From contig JAGRJY010000026.1 in NCBI GenBank assembly GCA_020442465.1, positions 18,621 through 82,620 of the forward strand: 64,000 nt of DNA, read 5' to 3'. The DNA comes from Lysobacterales bacterium. GTDB lineage: Bacteria > Pseudomonadota > Gammaproteobacteria > Xanthomonadales > Xanthomonadaceae. The notes under the pieces were generated by a model. The model was not told where the DNA came from, made no database searches, and saw only the letters and a list, made by a program, of their open reading frames with translations. A program made the translations under genes and the position numbers. Shown one piece after another: positions 1 to 9,033 of the stretch (position 1 is its first letter; the number at the start of each line of letters is the position of its first letter).

Positions 1-307
1 ACGCCGGTTCGACCGGCGGGGTCAAGCATAGCGAATCTGGCCCGTGCAAGTCCGCCGGGCTTGGGAATCGTCGCCGGCGGCCCCAGCTAGGTTCTGCAGT
101 CGGCGTCGCGCCGGTGCCGCCGTCCGGGCTCGGCGGGGGGCGATGCCGGCGCGGAACATCCGGTTCCGCCGTCGCGCGTGGCCGGTCGGCGCTGCGCCCG
201 GTCTTGCGGGCGGCCGACGCCGTTGCACGCGTGTCGCCGTCGCTACCGAGCGGTCACAGCGTGCGCGATTCATCCGTCCCGGGCAGCAACCAGGCAGGCA
301 ATCCAGC
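1..307. other. Non-coding leader region upstream of hslV
   Basis: No convincing gene is seen here. The open frames crossing it are arginine- and proline-rich readings typical of GC-rich spacer, and the frame continuous with hslV has no recognisable domain before the hslV start. The only signal found is a possible heat-shock promoter (separate entry). Confidence 0.6.
60..88 (+). promoter_or_regulatory. Possible sigma-32 (heat-shock) promoter for hslVU
   Basis: CTTGGGA at 60-66 and CCCCAGCT at 81-88 are separated by 14 bases. The RpoH consensus is CTTGAAA, 13-16 bases, then CCCCATnT, so 5 of 7 and 6 of 7 defined positions agree. hslVU is a classical RpoH operon in enterobacteria, which gives the match some prior support. 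The 219-base distance to the hslV start implies a long leader, which weakens the call. Confidence 0.38.
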
Positions 308-841
308 ATGAGCGAGACATTCCACGCGACGACCATCGTCAGCGTTCGCCGCGGCGACCAGGTGGTCGTCGGTGGGGACGGGCAGGTCAGTCTTGGCAAC
401 ACGGTGGTGAAATCCAACGCGCGCAAGGTGCGGCGGCTCGGTGGCGGTCGCGTGCTGGCGGGTTTCGCCGGTGCCACGGCGGATGCCTTCACCCTGTTCG
501 AATTGTTCGACGCCAAACTGGAGAAGTACGGCCAGCTGGTGCGCGCCGCGGTCGAGCTGGCCAAGGAGTGGCGCACGGATCGTCGCCTGGGTCGTCTGGA
601 AGCGATGCTTGCCGTCGCGGACCGGGAGGCGTCGCTGATCATTACCGGCAACGGCGACGTGCTCGAGCCCGAAGACGGACTGATCGCCATCGGCTCCGGC
701 GGGCCCTACGCACTGGCCGCTGCCAAAGCGCTGCTTCGGCACACCGAGATGGACGCACGCAGCATCGCCGAGGAGGCGCTCAGCGTTGCCGGTGACATAT
801 GCATCTATACCAACCATCAGCGTGTCCTGGAGGTGCTGTGA
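308..841 (+). CDS. hslV: ATP-dependent protease peptidase subunit HslV
   Basis: This is the proteolytic subunit of the HslUV (ClpQY) cytoplasmic protease, a double-hexamer Ntn-hydrolase that degrades misfolded and regulatory proteins fed to it by HslU. The 177-residue product contains the N-terminal TTIVSVRR signature, and the nucleophile is predicted to be Thr8. The ATG at 308 therefore leaves a seven-residue leader (MSETFHA) that must be removed to expose Thr8; E. coli HslV loses only the initiator Met. The body ([42 protein letters not shown]) is typical and of normal length. The stop overlaps the GTG start of hslU, so the two are translationally coupled. Confidence 0.96.
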   Translation: MSETFHATTIVSVRRGDQVVVGGDGQVSLGNTVVKSNARKVRRLGGGRVLAGFAGATADAFTLFELFDAKLEKYGQLVRAAVELAKEWRTDRRLGRLEAMLAVADREASLIITGNGDVLEPEDGLIAIGSGGPYALAAAKALLRHTEMDARSIAEEALSVAGDICIYTNHQRVLEVL

Positions 842-2178
842 GCGACCTGACCCCGCGCGAGATCGTCGACGAACTCGATCGCCACATCGTCGGCCAGCAT
901 GACGCCAAACGCGCCGTCGCCATTGCCCTGCGCAACCGCTGGCGGCGCGCCAGGCTCGAACCCGAGCTGCGCCAGGAAGTCACCCCGAAAAACATTCTGA
1001 TGATCGGTCCGACCGGCGTCGGCAAGACCGAGATCGCGCGCCGCCTGGCGGCGCTGGCCAATGCACCGTTCACCAAGGTCGAAGCCACCCGTTTCACCGA
1101 GGTCGGCTACGTCGGCAAGGATGTCGAGCAGATCATCCGGGATCTGGTCGACGCTGCGGTGAAGATGTACCGCGAGCAGGCCAAGGCGCGCGTGCGCAGT
1201 CAGGCCGAAGAGCGGGCCGAAGAGCGCATCCTCGACGCGCTGCTGCCGCGTCGAAAGGGCCATCAGTTCGGCTTCGAGTCGGGGCCGGAAGGCGAGCTGC
1301 CCGACACCGAGACCCGCAACAAGCTGCGTCGGCAGCTGCGCGCGGGCGAGCTGGACCAGCGTGAGATCGAGGTCGAGCTGCACGTGCAGATCGGCGTCGA
1401 CATCATGGCCCCGCCCGGCATGGAAGAAATGGGCCAGCAGCTGCGCCAGCTGTTCTCGCAGGTGTCGGGTCAGAACAGCCAGAAGCGCACGCTGAAGATC
1501 GCCGCGGCGCGGCCGCAGCTGATCGAGGAAGAGGCCGGTCGCCTGCTCAACGAGGACGAGATCCGCATGCAGGCAGTCGAGGCCTGCGAGCAGCACGGCA
1601 TCGTCTTCATCGACGAGATCGACAAGGTCGCGAAACGATCGGAGGGCATCGGCGCCGACGTGTCGCGCGAAGGCGTGCAGCGCGACTTGCTGCCGCTGGT
1701 GGAAGGCTCGGCGGTCAGCACCAAGTACGGCGTCGTGCGCACCGACCACATCCTGTTCATCGCGTCCGGTGCGTTCCATCTGGCCAAGCCCAGCGATCTG
1801 ATTCCCGAGCTGCAGGGCCGGTTTCCGATTCGCGTGGAACTCTCCTCGCTCGGGCGCGACGATTTCGTGCGCATCCTGAAGGAGCCGCGCCACGCGCTAA
1901 CCACGCAGTACCCGGCCCTGCTGGCCACCGAGGGCGTGAGCCTTCGTTTCACCGATGATGCCGTCGAGTGCCTGGCCGACATGGCCTGCACGCTGAACGA
2001 GCGCAGCGAAAACATCGGTGCCCGCCGCCTGCACACGGTGATGGAGCGCCTGCTCGAGAAAATCAGCTACGAGGCACCCGATCGCAGCGGAGAATCGCTC
2101 ACCGTCGACCGCGCCTACGTCGAGTCGCAGCTGTCCACGCTGGCGGCGGACGAGGACCTCAGTCGCTACATCCTCTGA
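838..2178 (+). CDS. hslU: ATP-dependent protease ATPase subunit HslU
   Basis: This AAA+ unfoldase of HslUV recognises, unfolds and translocates substrates into HslV. The 446-residue product starts at a GTG that overlaps the hslV stop (GTGA, four bases), with GGAGGTG just upstream. Walker A is GPTGVGKT at residues 57-64. Walker B (VFIDEIDK, Asp259-Glu260) is preceded by the variable intermediate I-domain at roughly residues 110-240. The C-terminus is SRYIL, matching the hydrophobic tail that HslU inserts between HslV subunits to activate them. Length is normal for the family. It is co-transcribed with hslV. Confidence 0.97.
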   Translation: MSDLTPREIVDELDRHIVGQHDAKRAVAIALRNRWRRARLEPELRQEVTPKNILMIGPTGVGKTEIARRLAALANAPFTKVEATRFTEVGYVGKDVEQIIRDLVDAAVKMYREQAKARVRSQAEERAEERILDALLPRRKGHQFGFESGPEGELPDTETRNKLRRQLRAGELDQREIEVELHVQIGVDIMAPPGMEEMGQQLRQLFSQVSGQNSQKRTLKIAAARPQLIEEEAGRLLNEDEIRMQAVEACEQHGIVFIDEIDKVAKRSEGIGADVSREGVQRDLLPLVEGSAVSTKYGVVRTDHILFIASGAFHLAKPSDLIPELQGRFPIRVELSSLGRDDFVRILKEPRHALTTQYPALLATEGVSLRFTDDAVECLADMACTLNERSENIGARRLHTVMERLLEKISYEAPDRSGESLTVDRAYVESQLSTLAADEDLSRYIL

Positions 2179-2510
2179 GACTGCGCGTTTGCATTGTGAG
2201 GCGATCCGGCGTCGCTTGACGGGATCATGCCGCCCACCCTCCGCCGAGCGCGGGCGCATTACCGGCGTTCCGGCGAGTCGAGGCGGGACAAGCGTTCGGG
2301 CTTCAGCTTGGACGGGCGCGATCATGCTTCCACACCCCCACGCCCCCGCCGTGCGCGGGGCGCGCCGCCACCCCGGGCTCGCGGAGCGATGGACGAACCG
2401 GTTCCGGCTGCGGGCTTCGGCCTGCGGTGGTCTAGGATGTGCGGCTTGGGCGGGTCAGGCGCAATGCTTCGGCGCCGCATGGTGGCCGTCGAGATGCTTG
2501 GGAGTTCTTG
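2179..2510. other. Spacer between hslU and the NTF2-like gene
   Basis: This 332-base stretch contains no convincing ORF; the readings across it are Arg/Pro-rich. A TAGGAT hexamer at 2433-2438 could be a -10 element for the downstream gene, but no good -35 is visible. No U-tract terminator for hslVU was found. Confidence 0.5.
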
Positions 2511-3023
2511 ATGCGGTGGATGGTTGTGTGGGTTGCGCTACTGGGCTGCGTCGCCGCGTTGGCCGACACACCGGCTCAGCCGGACCAGGCCAAGCTGGCG
2601 AAACCAGAGCCCGAACCCGCGGCGGCGGGCATGCTGGCGCTGACGCCACAGCAGCGGGTGCGGCGTTTCGTCGAGGCGAGCAATGCGCACGATGTCGACG
2701 CCATGGTGGCGGCGGTCAACGCCGACTTTCGCTGGCTGCAGGTGGAGGGGGCGCAGGTCGTGACCGAAGTGGTCGGCGCGGAGCAGCTGCGCAGCTGGCT
2801 GGAAGGCTATTTCCACAGCACGCCGAGCGCGCGCAGCGAGGTTGGTGCCATGCTGTGGGACGGCGGCTTTCTCACCGCCGTCGAGACGGCATCCTGGGAG
2901 GACGGCGATGGGCGACGGCAGAGCCAGCGGTCCACGTCGCTGTACCGGTTCGACGCGACCGGGCGCATCGAAGCGGTGTGGTACTTCCCGGCGCAGCCGA
3001 CCGAGCAGGCGGTGTCACAGTGA
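2511..3023 (+). CDS. Exported NTF2/SnoaL-like protein
   Basis: The 170-residue protein begins with a likely signal peptide (MRWMVVWVALLGCVAALA, cleavage near residue 19) and a short Pro/Glu/Lys linker. From about residue 45 it has a SnoaL/NTF2-like (DUF4440-type) fold: RRFVEASNAHDVDAMVAAV, then strands ending in a W-containing beta sheet (SLYRFDATGRIEAVWYF). Such folds act as small-molecule-binding or dimerisation domains; no catalytic residues can be assigned. The ATG at 2511 was chosen because it gives a clean signal peptide. Its stop overlaps the GTG of the DUF971 gene by four bases, so the two are probably one operon. The function is unknown. Confidence 0.8.
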   Translation: MRWMVVWVALLGCVAALADTPAQPDQAKLAKPEPEPAAAGMLALTPQQRVRRFVEASNAHDVDAMVAAVNADFRWLQVEGAQVVTEVVGAEQLRSWLEGYFHSTPSARSEVGAMLWDGGFLTAVETASWEDGDGRRQSQRSTSLYRFDATGRIEAVWYFPAQPTEQAVSQ

Positions 3024-3373
3024 GCGGTCCGGTGGTCACCGCGATCACCCTGCACCAGGCTTCCCGGCGACTGGAGGTGGGCTTCGATACCGGTGAGGTG
3101 TTCTTCCTGCCCTGCGAGTACCTGCGGGTGAACAGCCCGTCTGCCGAGGTGCAGGGACATGGCCCCGACCAGCGCGTGCTGGTCTACGGCAAGCGCGACG
3201 TGAACATCGTCGGCATCGACCAGGTCGGACACTACGGCGTGCTGCTGCGATTCGACGACGGGCACGATACCGGTATATTCAGTTGGCAGACCCTGTACCA
3301 GCTCGGCCGCGAGCAGGCCGAGAACTGGGATCACTATCTCGCCGAACTCGACGCTGCTGGTCGCTCCCGCTAG
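3020..3373 (+). CDS. DUF971 domain protein (GBBH-like N-terminal fold)
   Basis: The 117-residue cytosolic protein is essentially one DUF971 domain, the fold found at the N-terminus of gamma-butyrobetaine hydroxylase. Visible hallmarks are the opening LEVGFDTGEVFFLPCEYLR, a central VNIVGIDQVGHYGVLLRFDDGH, and the late GIFSWQTLY motif. The protein lacks the oxygenase domain. The family has been linked to metal or iron-sulphur handling, but I see no Cys cluster here (a single Cys in LPCEYLR). Start is GTG at 3020, inside the stop of the preceding gene. In related genomes it sits, as here, between hslVU and ubiE, by recollection of the order. Confidence 0.88.
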   Translation: MSGPVVTAITLHQASRRLEVGFDTGEVFFLPCEYLRVNSPSAEVQGHGPDQRVLVYGKRDVNIVGIDQVGHYGVLLRFDDGHDTGIFSWQTLYQLGREQAENWDHYLAELDAAGRSR

Positions 3374-3411
3374 GCCCGCCGCCGAGCTTGCCCGTCCGAT
3401 GCCGTGACGGG

Positions 3412-3897
3412 TCAGGGCGCGGCGCGAAGCATCTCGATGTGGGGTATGCCGTCCTCGAGGTAGGGCTCCGAATCGACTACGAATCCGTGTGCGGCGTAGT
3501 AGCGTTCGAGGTGCGCCTGTGCGCCGATGCGAATCGCGCTGCCCGGCCAGCGCTGCAGCAGGGCCTCGATGCCCCGACGCACGAGCTCGTGGCCGAGGCC
3601 GCTGCCGCGTGCGTCCGGCGCGGTGACCACGCGCCCCAGGCTGGGTTCGGTGAAGCTGACGGTTGGGGGCACCACGCGCAGGTAGGCGCCGATCCGCGCA
3701 CCGCCTTCGTGGTCGCAGACGGCAAAGACATGCAATGCGTCGGCATGCAGGTCCTTGCCGTCGAGGTCGAGGTAGGCGCAGGCCTGTTCGACGACGAAGA
3801 CCTCCGCGCGCAGCGCCAGCAGGGCATAGGCGGTGGTCACCTCGAGCTCGCTCCAGCGGCGCACCGACCAGCTCCAGGCAGGGGAACGAGCATTCAT
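3412..3897 (-). CDS. ElaA-type GNAT family N-acetyltransferase
   Basis: The 161-residue protein matches the ElaA branch of GCN5-related acetyltransferases. Features are the early RAEVFVVEQACAYLDLDGKD segment typical of ElaA, and the acetyl-CoA loop GRVVTAPDARGSGLGHELV (Q/RxxGxG/A type). A C-terminal YYAAHGFVVDSEPYLEDGIPH follows, in which the terminal His-rich strand is usual. The substrate is unknown. The ATG at 3897 was chosen because it overlaps the stop of the upstream diguanylate cyclase (ATGA), implying translational coupling on the minus strand; the frame extends further upstream but that part is Arg/Pro-rich. Confidence 0.87.
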   Translation of the reverse strand: MNARSPAWSWSVRRWSELEVTTAYALLALRAEVFVVEQACAYLDLDGKDLHADALHVFAVCDHEGGARIGAYLRVVPPTVSFTEPSLGRVVTAPDARGSGLGHELVRRGIEALLQRWPGSAIRIGAQAHLERYYAAHGFVVDSEPYLEDGIPHIEMLRAAP

Positions 3898-6719
3898 GTT
3901 GCGCACACCACCTGGTTGCGTCCGCCGTCCTTGGCGCGGTAAAGCGCATCGTCGGCGCGCTGGATGAGGGTTTCCGCCGCCGGGTCGCCGGGCTTGCGCC
4001 ACTCGGCGACACCGACGCTGATGGTGGTCGGCGCGAGGTCGCGGGAGACGGCGTCGCGCACGCGGTCGGCCAGAAAGCGGGCACGCCCGAGATCGCAATC
4101 CTGGGCGATGAGGGCGAACTCCTCGCCGCCGTAGCGGGCGACGATGGTGTCTTCGCGTACCTGTCTCAACAGGGTCTGTGCCAGCTTGCGCAACAGGTCA
4201 TCGCCGGCCAGATGTCCGTGTTCGTCGTTGTACTGCTTGAACAGGTCGACGTCGCACAGCAGCAGGCATAGTGGGTGGTCGAGCTTTTCAGCCCGGTGCA
4301 GCGCCGCGTCGAGCGCGCGGTCGAACAGTCGGCGGTTGCCGACGCCGGTCAGCCCGTCGCTCTCGGCGAGGTCCTGCAGGCGTCGATTGGCGACTTCGAG
4401 ATCCAGCGTGCGCGTGCGCACGAGGGCTTCGAGGGCAATATTGTCGGCGGCGAGCGCGCGCGCCTGACGCCGCGCCCGGCGCGACGCCCAGGCCACCCCG
4501 GCGCCGAACACGGCCAGCCCGGCGAGCAGCCGGATATCCAATCGTTGGTGCCAGGCCGGCTCGATCTCGAATCCATAGTTGGCCCGCGCGATGCGTCCGC
4601 CGCGGGCGCGCCGCGCCTCGGCTTCGAACTGGTAGGTTCCGGGCGGCAGGGCACCCGTGAGCAGCGAGGGCACGGTGCTCCAGTCGGGGAACGCGTGGCC
4701 CAGCTCGCGGATGCGCATGCGGTATTCGGCGGGCGGGCCACGCTGGAAATCGCGCAGGGCGACGTCGAATCGCAGGCTGTTCGTCGAGGCGGGAGCGATC
4801 GCGTCACCCGCCAGCGGAAGCAGGCCCTGGCGTTCCTCGGCGCCGCTCCAGGTGACTGCGGCGATTCGCAGCTGCGCCGGCGTGGGCGCGTCGGGTTCCG
4901 GGCGCTGCAGATGGACCACCGCATCGCTGCCGGCCAGCCAGGCGCCGCCTTCGTCGTCCGGCAGCAGGTCGTTGAGGCCGCCGGCATCGTGCGCCGCCGA
5001 GGTCAGCTCGATCCAGCCGCGACCAGGGCGGAAGTGGAACACGCTGTCCAGATCGAACGCCCATCGCGCGCCCCCGACGCCGTCCACGATCACCGGCACC
5101 TCATCCTCGTCGAGCAATGCCGCGAGGCCGTCCAGCTGGGTGGCGACCGCACGCTCGCCCTGCAGCGCGTAGATACGGCCGGCGGCGCTGGCCAGCGTGT
5201 GCTCGCCGACCTTGCCGACCCATGCAGGACCGGTGACGCCGTCGGGCAAGGGCAGTCGCGTGCTGCGCAGGGACACTTCCGACTCACCGGCCTCCACCAC
5301 CCAGACGCCGTCGCGGTCCGATCCGGCGAGCACGCGGCCGTCGTCCAATTCGACCAGGCTGCGGATGTCGAACGCGCCATCGTCGCTGCGCGCGGACAGC
5401 CGCAGTCCGACCGCATCGTGTTTCAGCAGCGCAACGCCATGTTCAGTGCCCACCCAGACCCGGTCGGGTTGCGCGCGCGCGCGCAGCAGCCGACGCGGAT
5501 ACAGGTCGTCGGGCCCGACCAGCTGGCTGCCCGAGGCATCGATCCAGCGCAGCCCGAACGACTCGGCGAGCAACATGCCGTCGTCCAGCCGGAGCAGATC
5601 CCAGGCTTCACCCTGCGACCAGCCCGTCGATACCGCGCCCGCCGCGATGTCGTCGAGCTGAAGCCTGAAGTCACCGGCGGTGCCGAGCACGTGCAGGGTG
5701 CCTGCCTGGCGAACGAGGCGGCCGAACTGTCCCAGCAGTCCGTCGGCGGGGCCGAATCGTTCGCCTTCCGGTGGCCAGTGCAGGAACGTCACCCCGCTGC
5801 GGTCGACCACGCCGATGCGACCGTGCCGGTCCACCGACAGGTCGGAGAGGAACTGGTTACCGAGCACGATCGGGCGCACGCTCGCGTTGTAGGGGTCGAT
5901 CATGCGCAGCACGCCGTCGTCGCCGGGAAAGGCCGCCACGCCGCCGATGAGCCGTGCGTGTTCCAGGTGTCTGACGATCTCGGGATCGAGTCCGAGTGCC
6001 ACGAAGCTGCCGCCGTCGAGCAGGCGTCCGACTCGGCCCTCGGTGTCGAGCAGCAGCAGCGAACCGTCGGCCAGCCGCTGCAGCGTGTTGATGCGGCCGG
6101 CGGCGAACTGCCCGCCGCCCGCGACCGGCTCGAACTCGCCATCGCGCAGCAGCCTCAGACCGCTGCCGCGAAACTGCACATACAGGCCGTCGGCGACGGC
6201 GAGGATGTCGCCGAAGCGACCGTCGTGGTGCCAGTGCCCGCGCAGTTGGCCTGCATGGTCGAACCAGAGCAGGTCGCGCAGGGTCTGCATGAAGATGCCG
6301 TCGTCGTTCTCGGCCATCATCCAGATGTCGCTGAGTCCGGCGCCATCGCCGCGGCAAGGTTCCCCGCAGTCGAGCGCCACGAAGCGGTCGCCGCCATCCA
6401 GCCTGGATGCCAGATAACCCGGCACGTTGAACGCGCCGACCCAGATGCGGCCGGCACGATCGGTATGCAGGCTGCGTACCGGTCCCGGGTCGGGCACCGG
6501 GACGTCGCGCCAGTGCGCGCCGTCGAAGCGCATGAGCTTGCCGTTGTCGCCGAAATAGAGCGCGCCGTCGGCCGATTCGGTCATCGCGTAGAAGTCCGAG
6601 CGCAAGGCATCCGGAGCTTCGATCCGGGTCAGCAGGGGTTCGGCGGCCTGCGCGTGACTGCCCAGCAGACCTCCCCACAGCAGCAAGCCGAGCCAGGGCG
6701 AGGGCAGGAGAGGGCGCAT
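3894..6719 (-). CDS. Membrane-bound diguanylate cyclase with periplasmic Reg_prop propeller and GGEEF domain
   Basis: The 941-residue protein has a signal peptide (about residues 1-25), then about 600 residues of two-component-regulator-type beta-propeller repeats (for example GRIWVGAFNVPG, GVWVVEAG, GGAWLAGSD). A Y_Y_Y-like immunoglobulin fold follows (residues about 640-720), then one membrane helix (about 728-746), a coiled coil (about 750-785) and a GGDEF domain. The active-site loop is GGEEF at 864-868, so it should make cyclic-di-GMP. The product-inhibition RxxD site is not intact: the arginine is in place, but the residue at the Asp position is Thr (REDT). The ligand is unknown. A GNAT gene is coupled directly downstream. 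Confidence 0.9.
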   Translation of the reverse strand: MRPLLPSPWLGLLLWGGLLGSHAQAAEPLLTRIEAPDALRSDFYAMTESADGALYFGDNGKLMRFDGAHWRDVPVPDPGPVRSLHTDRAGRIWVGAFNVPGYLASRLDGGDRFVALDCGEPCRGDGAGLSDIWMMAENDDGIFMQTLRDLLWFDHAGQLRGHWHHDGRFGDILAVADGLYVQFRGSGLRLLRDGEFEPVAGGGQFAAGRINTLQRLADGSLLLLDTEGRVGRLLDGGSFVALGLDPEIVRHLEHARLIGGVAAFPGDDGVLRMIDPYNASVRPIVLGNQFLSDLSVDRHGRIGVVDRSGVTFLHWPPEGERFGPADGLLGQFGRLVRQAGTLHVLGTAGDFRLQLDDIAAGAVSTGWSQGEAWDLLRLDDGMLLAESFGLRWIDASGSQLVGPDDLYPRRLLRARAQPDRVWVGTEHGVALLKHDAVGLRLSARSDDGAFDIRSLVELDDGRVLAGSDRDGVWVVEAGESEVSLRSTRLPLPDGVTGPAWVGKVGEHTLASAAGRIYALQGERAVATQLDGLAALLDEDEVPVIVDGVGGARWAFDLDSVFHFRPGRGWIELTSAAHDAGGLNDLLPDDEGGAWLAGSDAVVHLQRPEPDAPTPAQLRIAAVTWSGAEERQGLLPLAGDAIAPASTNSLRFDVALRDFQRGPPAEYRMRIRELGHAFPDWSTVPSLLTGALPPGTYQFEAEARRARGGRIARANYGFEIEPAWHQRLDIRLLAGLAVFGAGVAWASRRARRQARALAADNIALEALVRTRTLDLEVANRRLQDLAESDGLTGVGNRRLFDRALDAALHRAEKLDHPLCLLLCDVDLFKQYNDEHGHLAGDDLLRKLAQTLLRQVREDTIVARYGGEEFALIAQDCDLGRARFLADRVRDAVSRDLAPTTISVGVAEWRKPGDPAAETLIQRADDALYRAKDGGRNQVVCAT

Positions 6720-6793
6720 GCCTCATGCTAACCCGGAAGGCCGTGCAGGGCGCACGTACGCATCTGCTTGCCGGCGGGCACGCAGAATGATGG

Positions 6794-6799
6794 GATAAT
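6794..6799 (+). promoter_or_regulatory. Possible -10 element placing the ubiE transcript start at its ATG
   Basis: GATAAT (5 of 6 to TATAAT) ends seven bases before the ubiE ATG at 6806, and no Shine-Dalgarno sequence lies between them. A weak TTGCCG at 6768-6773 is too far upstream (20-base spacer). If the hexamer is used, transcription would start at or next to the A of the start codon, giving a leaderless mRNA. Confidence 0.35.
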
Positions 6800-6805
6800 C
6801 AGCCG

Positions 6806-7576
6806 ATGAGCCAGCCCGACGACGCCAGCACGAACGATTCCACCACCCACTTCGGCTATCGCCAGGTGCCGGTGGCGCAGAAGCAGAAGCTGGTCGGTGA
6901 AGTGTTCACCTCGGTGGCGCGCAACTACGACCGCATGAACGATCTCATGAGCGGAGGCGTGCACCGGCTGTGGAAGCGCTACTTCGTCGCCACCTCCGGC
7001 GTGCGTCGCGGCGACCAGGTGCTCGACCTTGCCGGCGGCACCGGTGACATCGCCCGCCTGCTGCGGCCTCGGCTTGGTGATCGGGGGCGGGTCGTGCTCG
7101 GCGACATCAACGCTTCGATGCTGCGGGTGGGACGCGACCGTCTGCTCGACCAGGGCATGGCGGACGGTGTCGAGTACCTGCAGTTGAATGCCGAGCAGCT
7201 GCCGTTCGCCGATGCGCAGTTCGACCTGGTCACCATCGCTTTCGGACTGCGCAACGTCACCGACAAGCCCCGCGCGCTGCGCGAGATGCATCGTGTGCTC
7301 AAGCCCGGCGGCCGCTGTCTGGTGCTGGAGTTCTCGGCGGTACAGTCCGACCTGCTGCGTCCGCTGTACGACTTCCACAGCTTCCAGGTGCTGCCGCGTC
7401 TGGGCCGGATCATCGCCGGCGATGCGGACAGCTATCGCTATCTGGCCGAGTCGATCCGCAAGCACCCTGCGCAGGACGACCTGCGTACGATGATGGAACA
7501 GGCGGGATTCGCCCGCTGCGACTACCGCAACCTGACCGGGGGAATCGTCGCCATCCACTCCGGATACGTCGCATGA
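6806..7576 (+). CDS. ubiE: Ubiquinone/menaquinone biosynthesis C-methyltransferase UbiE
   Basis: This SAM-dependent methyltransferase C-methylates the 2-polyprenyl-6-methoxy-benzoquinol ring in ubiquinone synthesis, and demethylmenaquinone where that is made. The 256-residue length is typical. Motifs seen: the N-terminal [20 protein letters not shown](G) family signature, SAM motif [11 protein letters not shown], the [20 protein letters not shown] segment, and the C-terminal [10 protein letters not shown]. It is cytosolic and soluble. The stop overlaps the ATG of the MgtE-type gene by four bases (ATGA), so the two are co-translated. The start has no visible RBS (see the -10 entry). Confidence 0.96.
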   Translation: MSQPDDASTNDSTTHFGYRQVPVAQKQKLVGEVFTSVARNYDRMNDLMSGGVHRLWKRYFVATSGVRRGDQVLDLAGGTGDIARLLRPRLGDRGRVVLGDINASMLRVGRDRLLDQGMADGVEYLQLNAEQLPFADAQFDLVTIAFGLRNVTDKPRALREMHRVLKPGGRCLVLEFSAVQSDLLRPLYDFHSFQVLPRLGRIIAGDADSYRYLAESIRKHPAQDDLRTMMEQAGFARCDYRNLTGGIVAIHSGYVA

Positions 7577-8871
7577 AGGATCGTCGCGTGGGATCGCGCG
7601 ACCGTCGCCAGGTGCCGGAGGAAGACGCGACGCTGCGTCCGCCGATGCCGCCGCTGCCGCCGCCCCGCGAGGTGCGGTCGAAGGCGCACTCCCTGTCGTC
7701 GACGAGCCTCTCCGGCCTCGACGCGATGACGGCGACGGATCGACTCAAGGGCATCGACCCCAAGGAGGCCGCAGAACTCCTCGCCGCGATGCCGGTCGGG
7801 CGCGCGTCGACCATCCTCGCGGCGATGCCGGCGCCGTTGCGCGATGCCATCATCGTGCACGCGCCGCCCGGCACCGACTGGTCGGATGCGCAGAGTTACC
7901 CATCGGGCAGCGTGGGCCGCTTGCTGGAAGACCCGCCGGCGGTGTTCCTGACCGGCACCAGCGTGCACGACGCGATCGAGGAACTGCGCGGCGTCATCGA
8001 GCGCCGCATGGTGGTCTATCTGTTCGTGGTCGACGAGCGCGAACGCCTGCTCGGCGTCGTCGCGTTCCGCGAATTGCTGTATGCGCCGCCGGGGTCGAAG
8101 CTCGACGAGATCATGATCATCAATCCGTTCGCGCTGCGGCCGCGGCTGATGCTGGTCGACGCCATGCGCGAGGTGGTGACCAAGCACTTCCCGGTCTATC
8201 CGGTGTGCGAGGACGATGGTCACCTGATCGGGCAGGTGCGCGGACAGGTGCTGTTCGAGCAGCAGGCATTCGAGATCTCCGCGCAGGCCGGCGCGATGGT
8301 CGGTGTCGAGCGCGAAGAGCGCCTGGCTACGCCGTGGGCGCGCAGCTTCCGCTTCCGTCATCCCTGGCTGCAGATCAACCTGCTCAGCGTGTTCGTGGCG
8401 GCCGGCGTGGTCGGGGTGTTCCAGGATGCCGTCGACAAGCTCGTCGTGCTGGCGCTGTTCATTCCGGTGCTGTGCGGACAGAGCGGCAATCTGGGCGCGC
8501 AGTCGCTTGCCGTGGTGCTGCGTGGCATGACCCTGGGCGAACTGCGCGCCGTGTCGCTGAGCAAGCTGCTGATCAAGGAAGGTTGGCTCGGCACGCTGAA
8601 CGGCCTGATCACCGGCGCCGTCGCGGCGCTCGCGATGTTCGTGCTCGCACTCGACCAGCCGGGCGGCGATGCCTTGATGCTGGCGCTCGCCACCCTGATC
8701 GCGATGACGGTGAGCTGTGCGCTGTCGGGCGTGGCCGGCGCGATGATTCCGGTGGCATTGCGCCGGTTTGGTGCCGATCCGGCCACCGCGTCGTCGATCC
8801 TGCTGACCACCGCCACCGATGTCTTGAGCATGGGTTGCTTCCTCGGTTTGGCCAGCTGGCTGGCGCTCTGA
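7573..8871 (+). CDS. mgtE: MgtE-family magnesium transporter
   Basis: The 432-residue protein combines a short cytosolic N-terminal part (residues about 1-110) with a pair of CBS domains (about 110-245). A five-helix MgtE pore domain (about 260-432) follows, so it should be an inner-membrane Mg2+ channel/transporter gated by intracellular Mg2+. The pore contains [15 protein letters not shown], the family position of the conserved GGxxGNxxxQ loop, and the late [20 protein letters not shown] helix with the conserved Asp. The N domain is reduced: only one MgtE_N-like repeat ([15 protein letters not shown]) is obvious, against the longer superhelix of classical MgtE, so gating may differ. It is coupled to ubiE. 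Confidence 0.88.
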   Translation: MKDRRVGSRDRRQVPEEDATLRPPMPPLPPPREVRSKAHSLSSTSLSGLDAMTATDRLKGIDPKEAAELLAAMPVGRASTILAAMPAPLRDAIIVHAPPGTDWSDAQSYPSGSVGRLLEDPPAVFLTGTSVHDAIEELRGVIERRMVVYLFVVDERERLLGVVAFRELLYAPPGSKLDEIMIINPFALRPRLMLVDAMREVVTKHFPVYPVCEDDGHLIGQVRGQVLFEQQAFEISAQAGAMVGVEREERLATPWARSFRFRHPWLQINLLSVFVAAGVVGVFQDAVDKLVVLALFIPVLCGQSGNLGAQSLAVVLRGMTLGELRAVSLSKLLIKEGWLGTLNGLITGAVAALAMFVLALDQPGGDALMLALATLIAMTVSCALSGVAGAMIPVALRRFGADPATASSILLTTATDVLSMGCFLGLASWLAL

Positions 8872-8994
8872 CCGGGCGGCGATCGTGCGATGCAGCATGA
8901 ATAGCGACAGCGAACCCGCGTACGATCCACCCACCATCGATCCACCGCGGTGCCCCGGTCGGGCCACCGCAACAAGAGAATCGGGGAGGGAGAG

Positions 8995-9029
8995 ACCCGC
9001 TTCGGCAGCGTCGAAGCGGGTTTTCTTTT
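8995..9029 (+). terminator. Rho-independent terminator immediately before glnE
   Basis: A perfect 10-bp stem (8995-9004 with 9012-9021) around a 7-base loop is followed by TTTCTTTT (9022-9029). It is a textbook intrinsic terminator for the ubiE-mgtE transcript. It ends only four bases before the ATG chosen for glnE, so the glnE mRNA either starts inside or after it, or reads through it. Confidence 0.85.
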
Positions 9030-9033
9030 GCCG

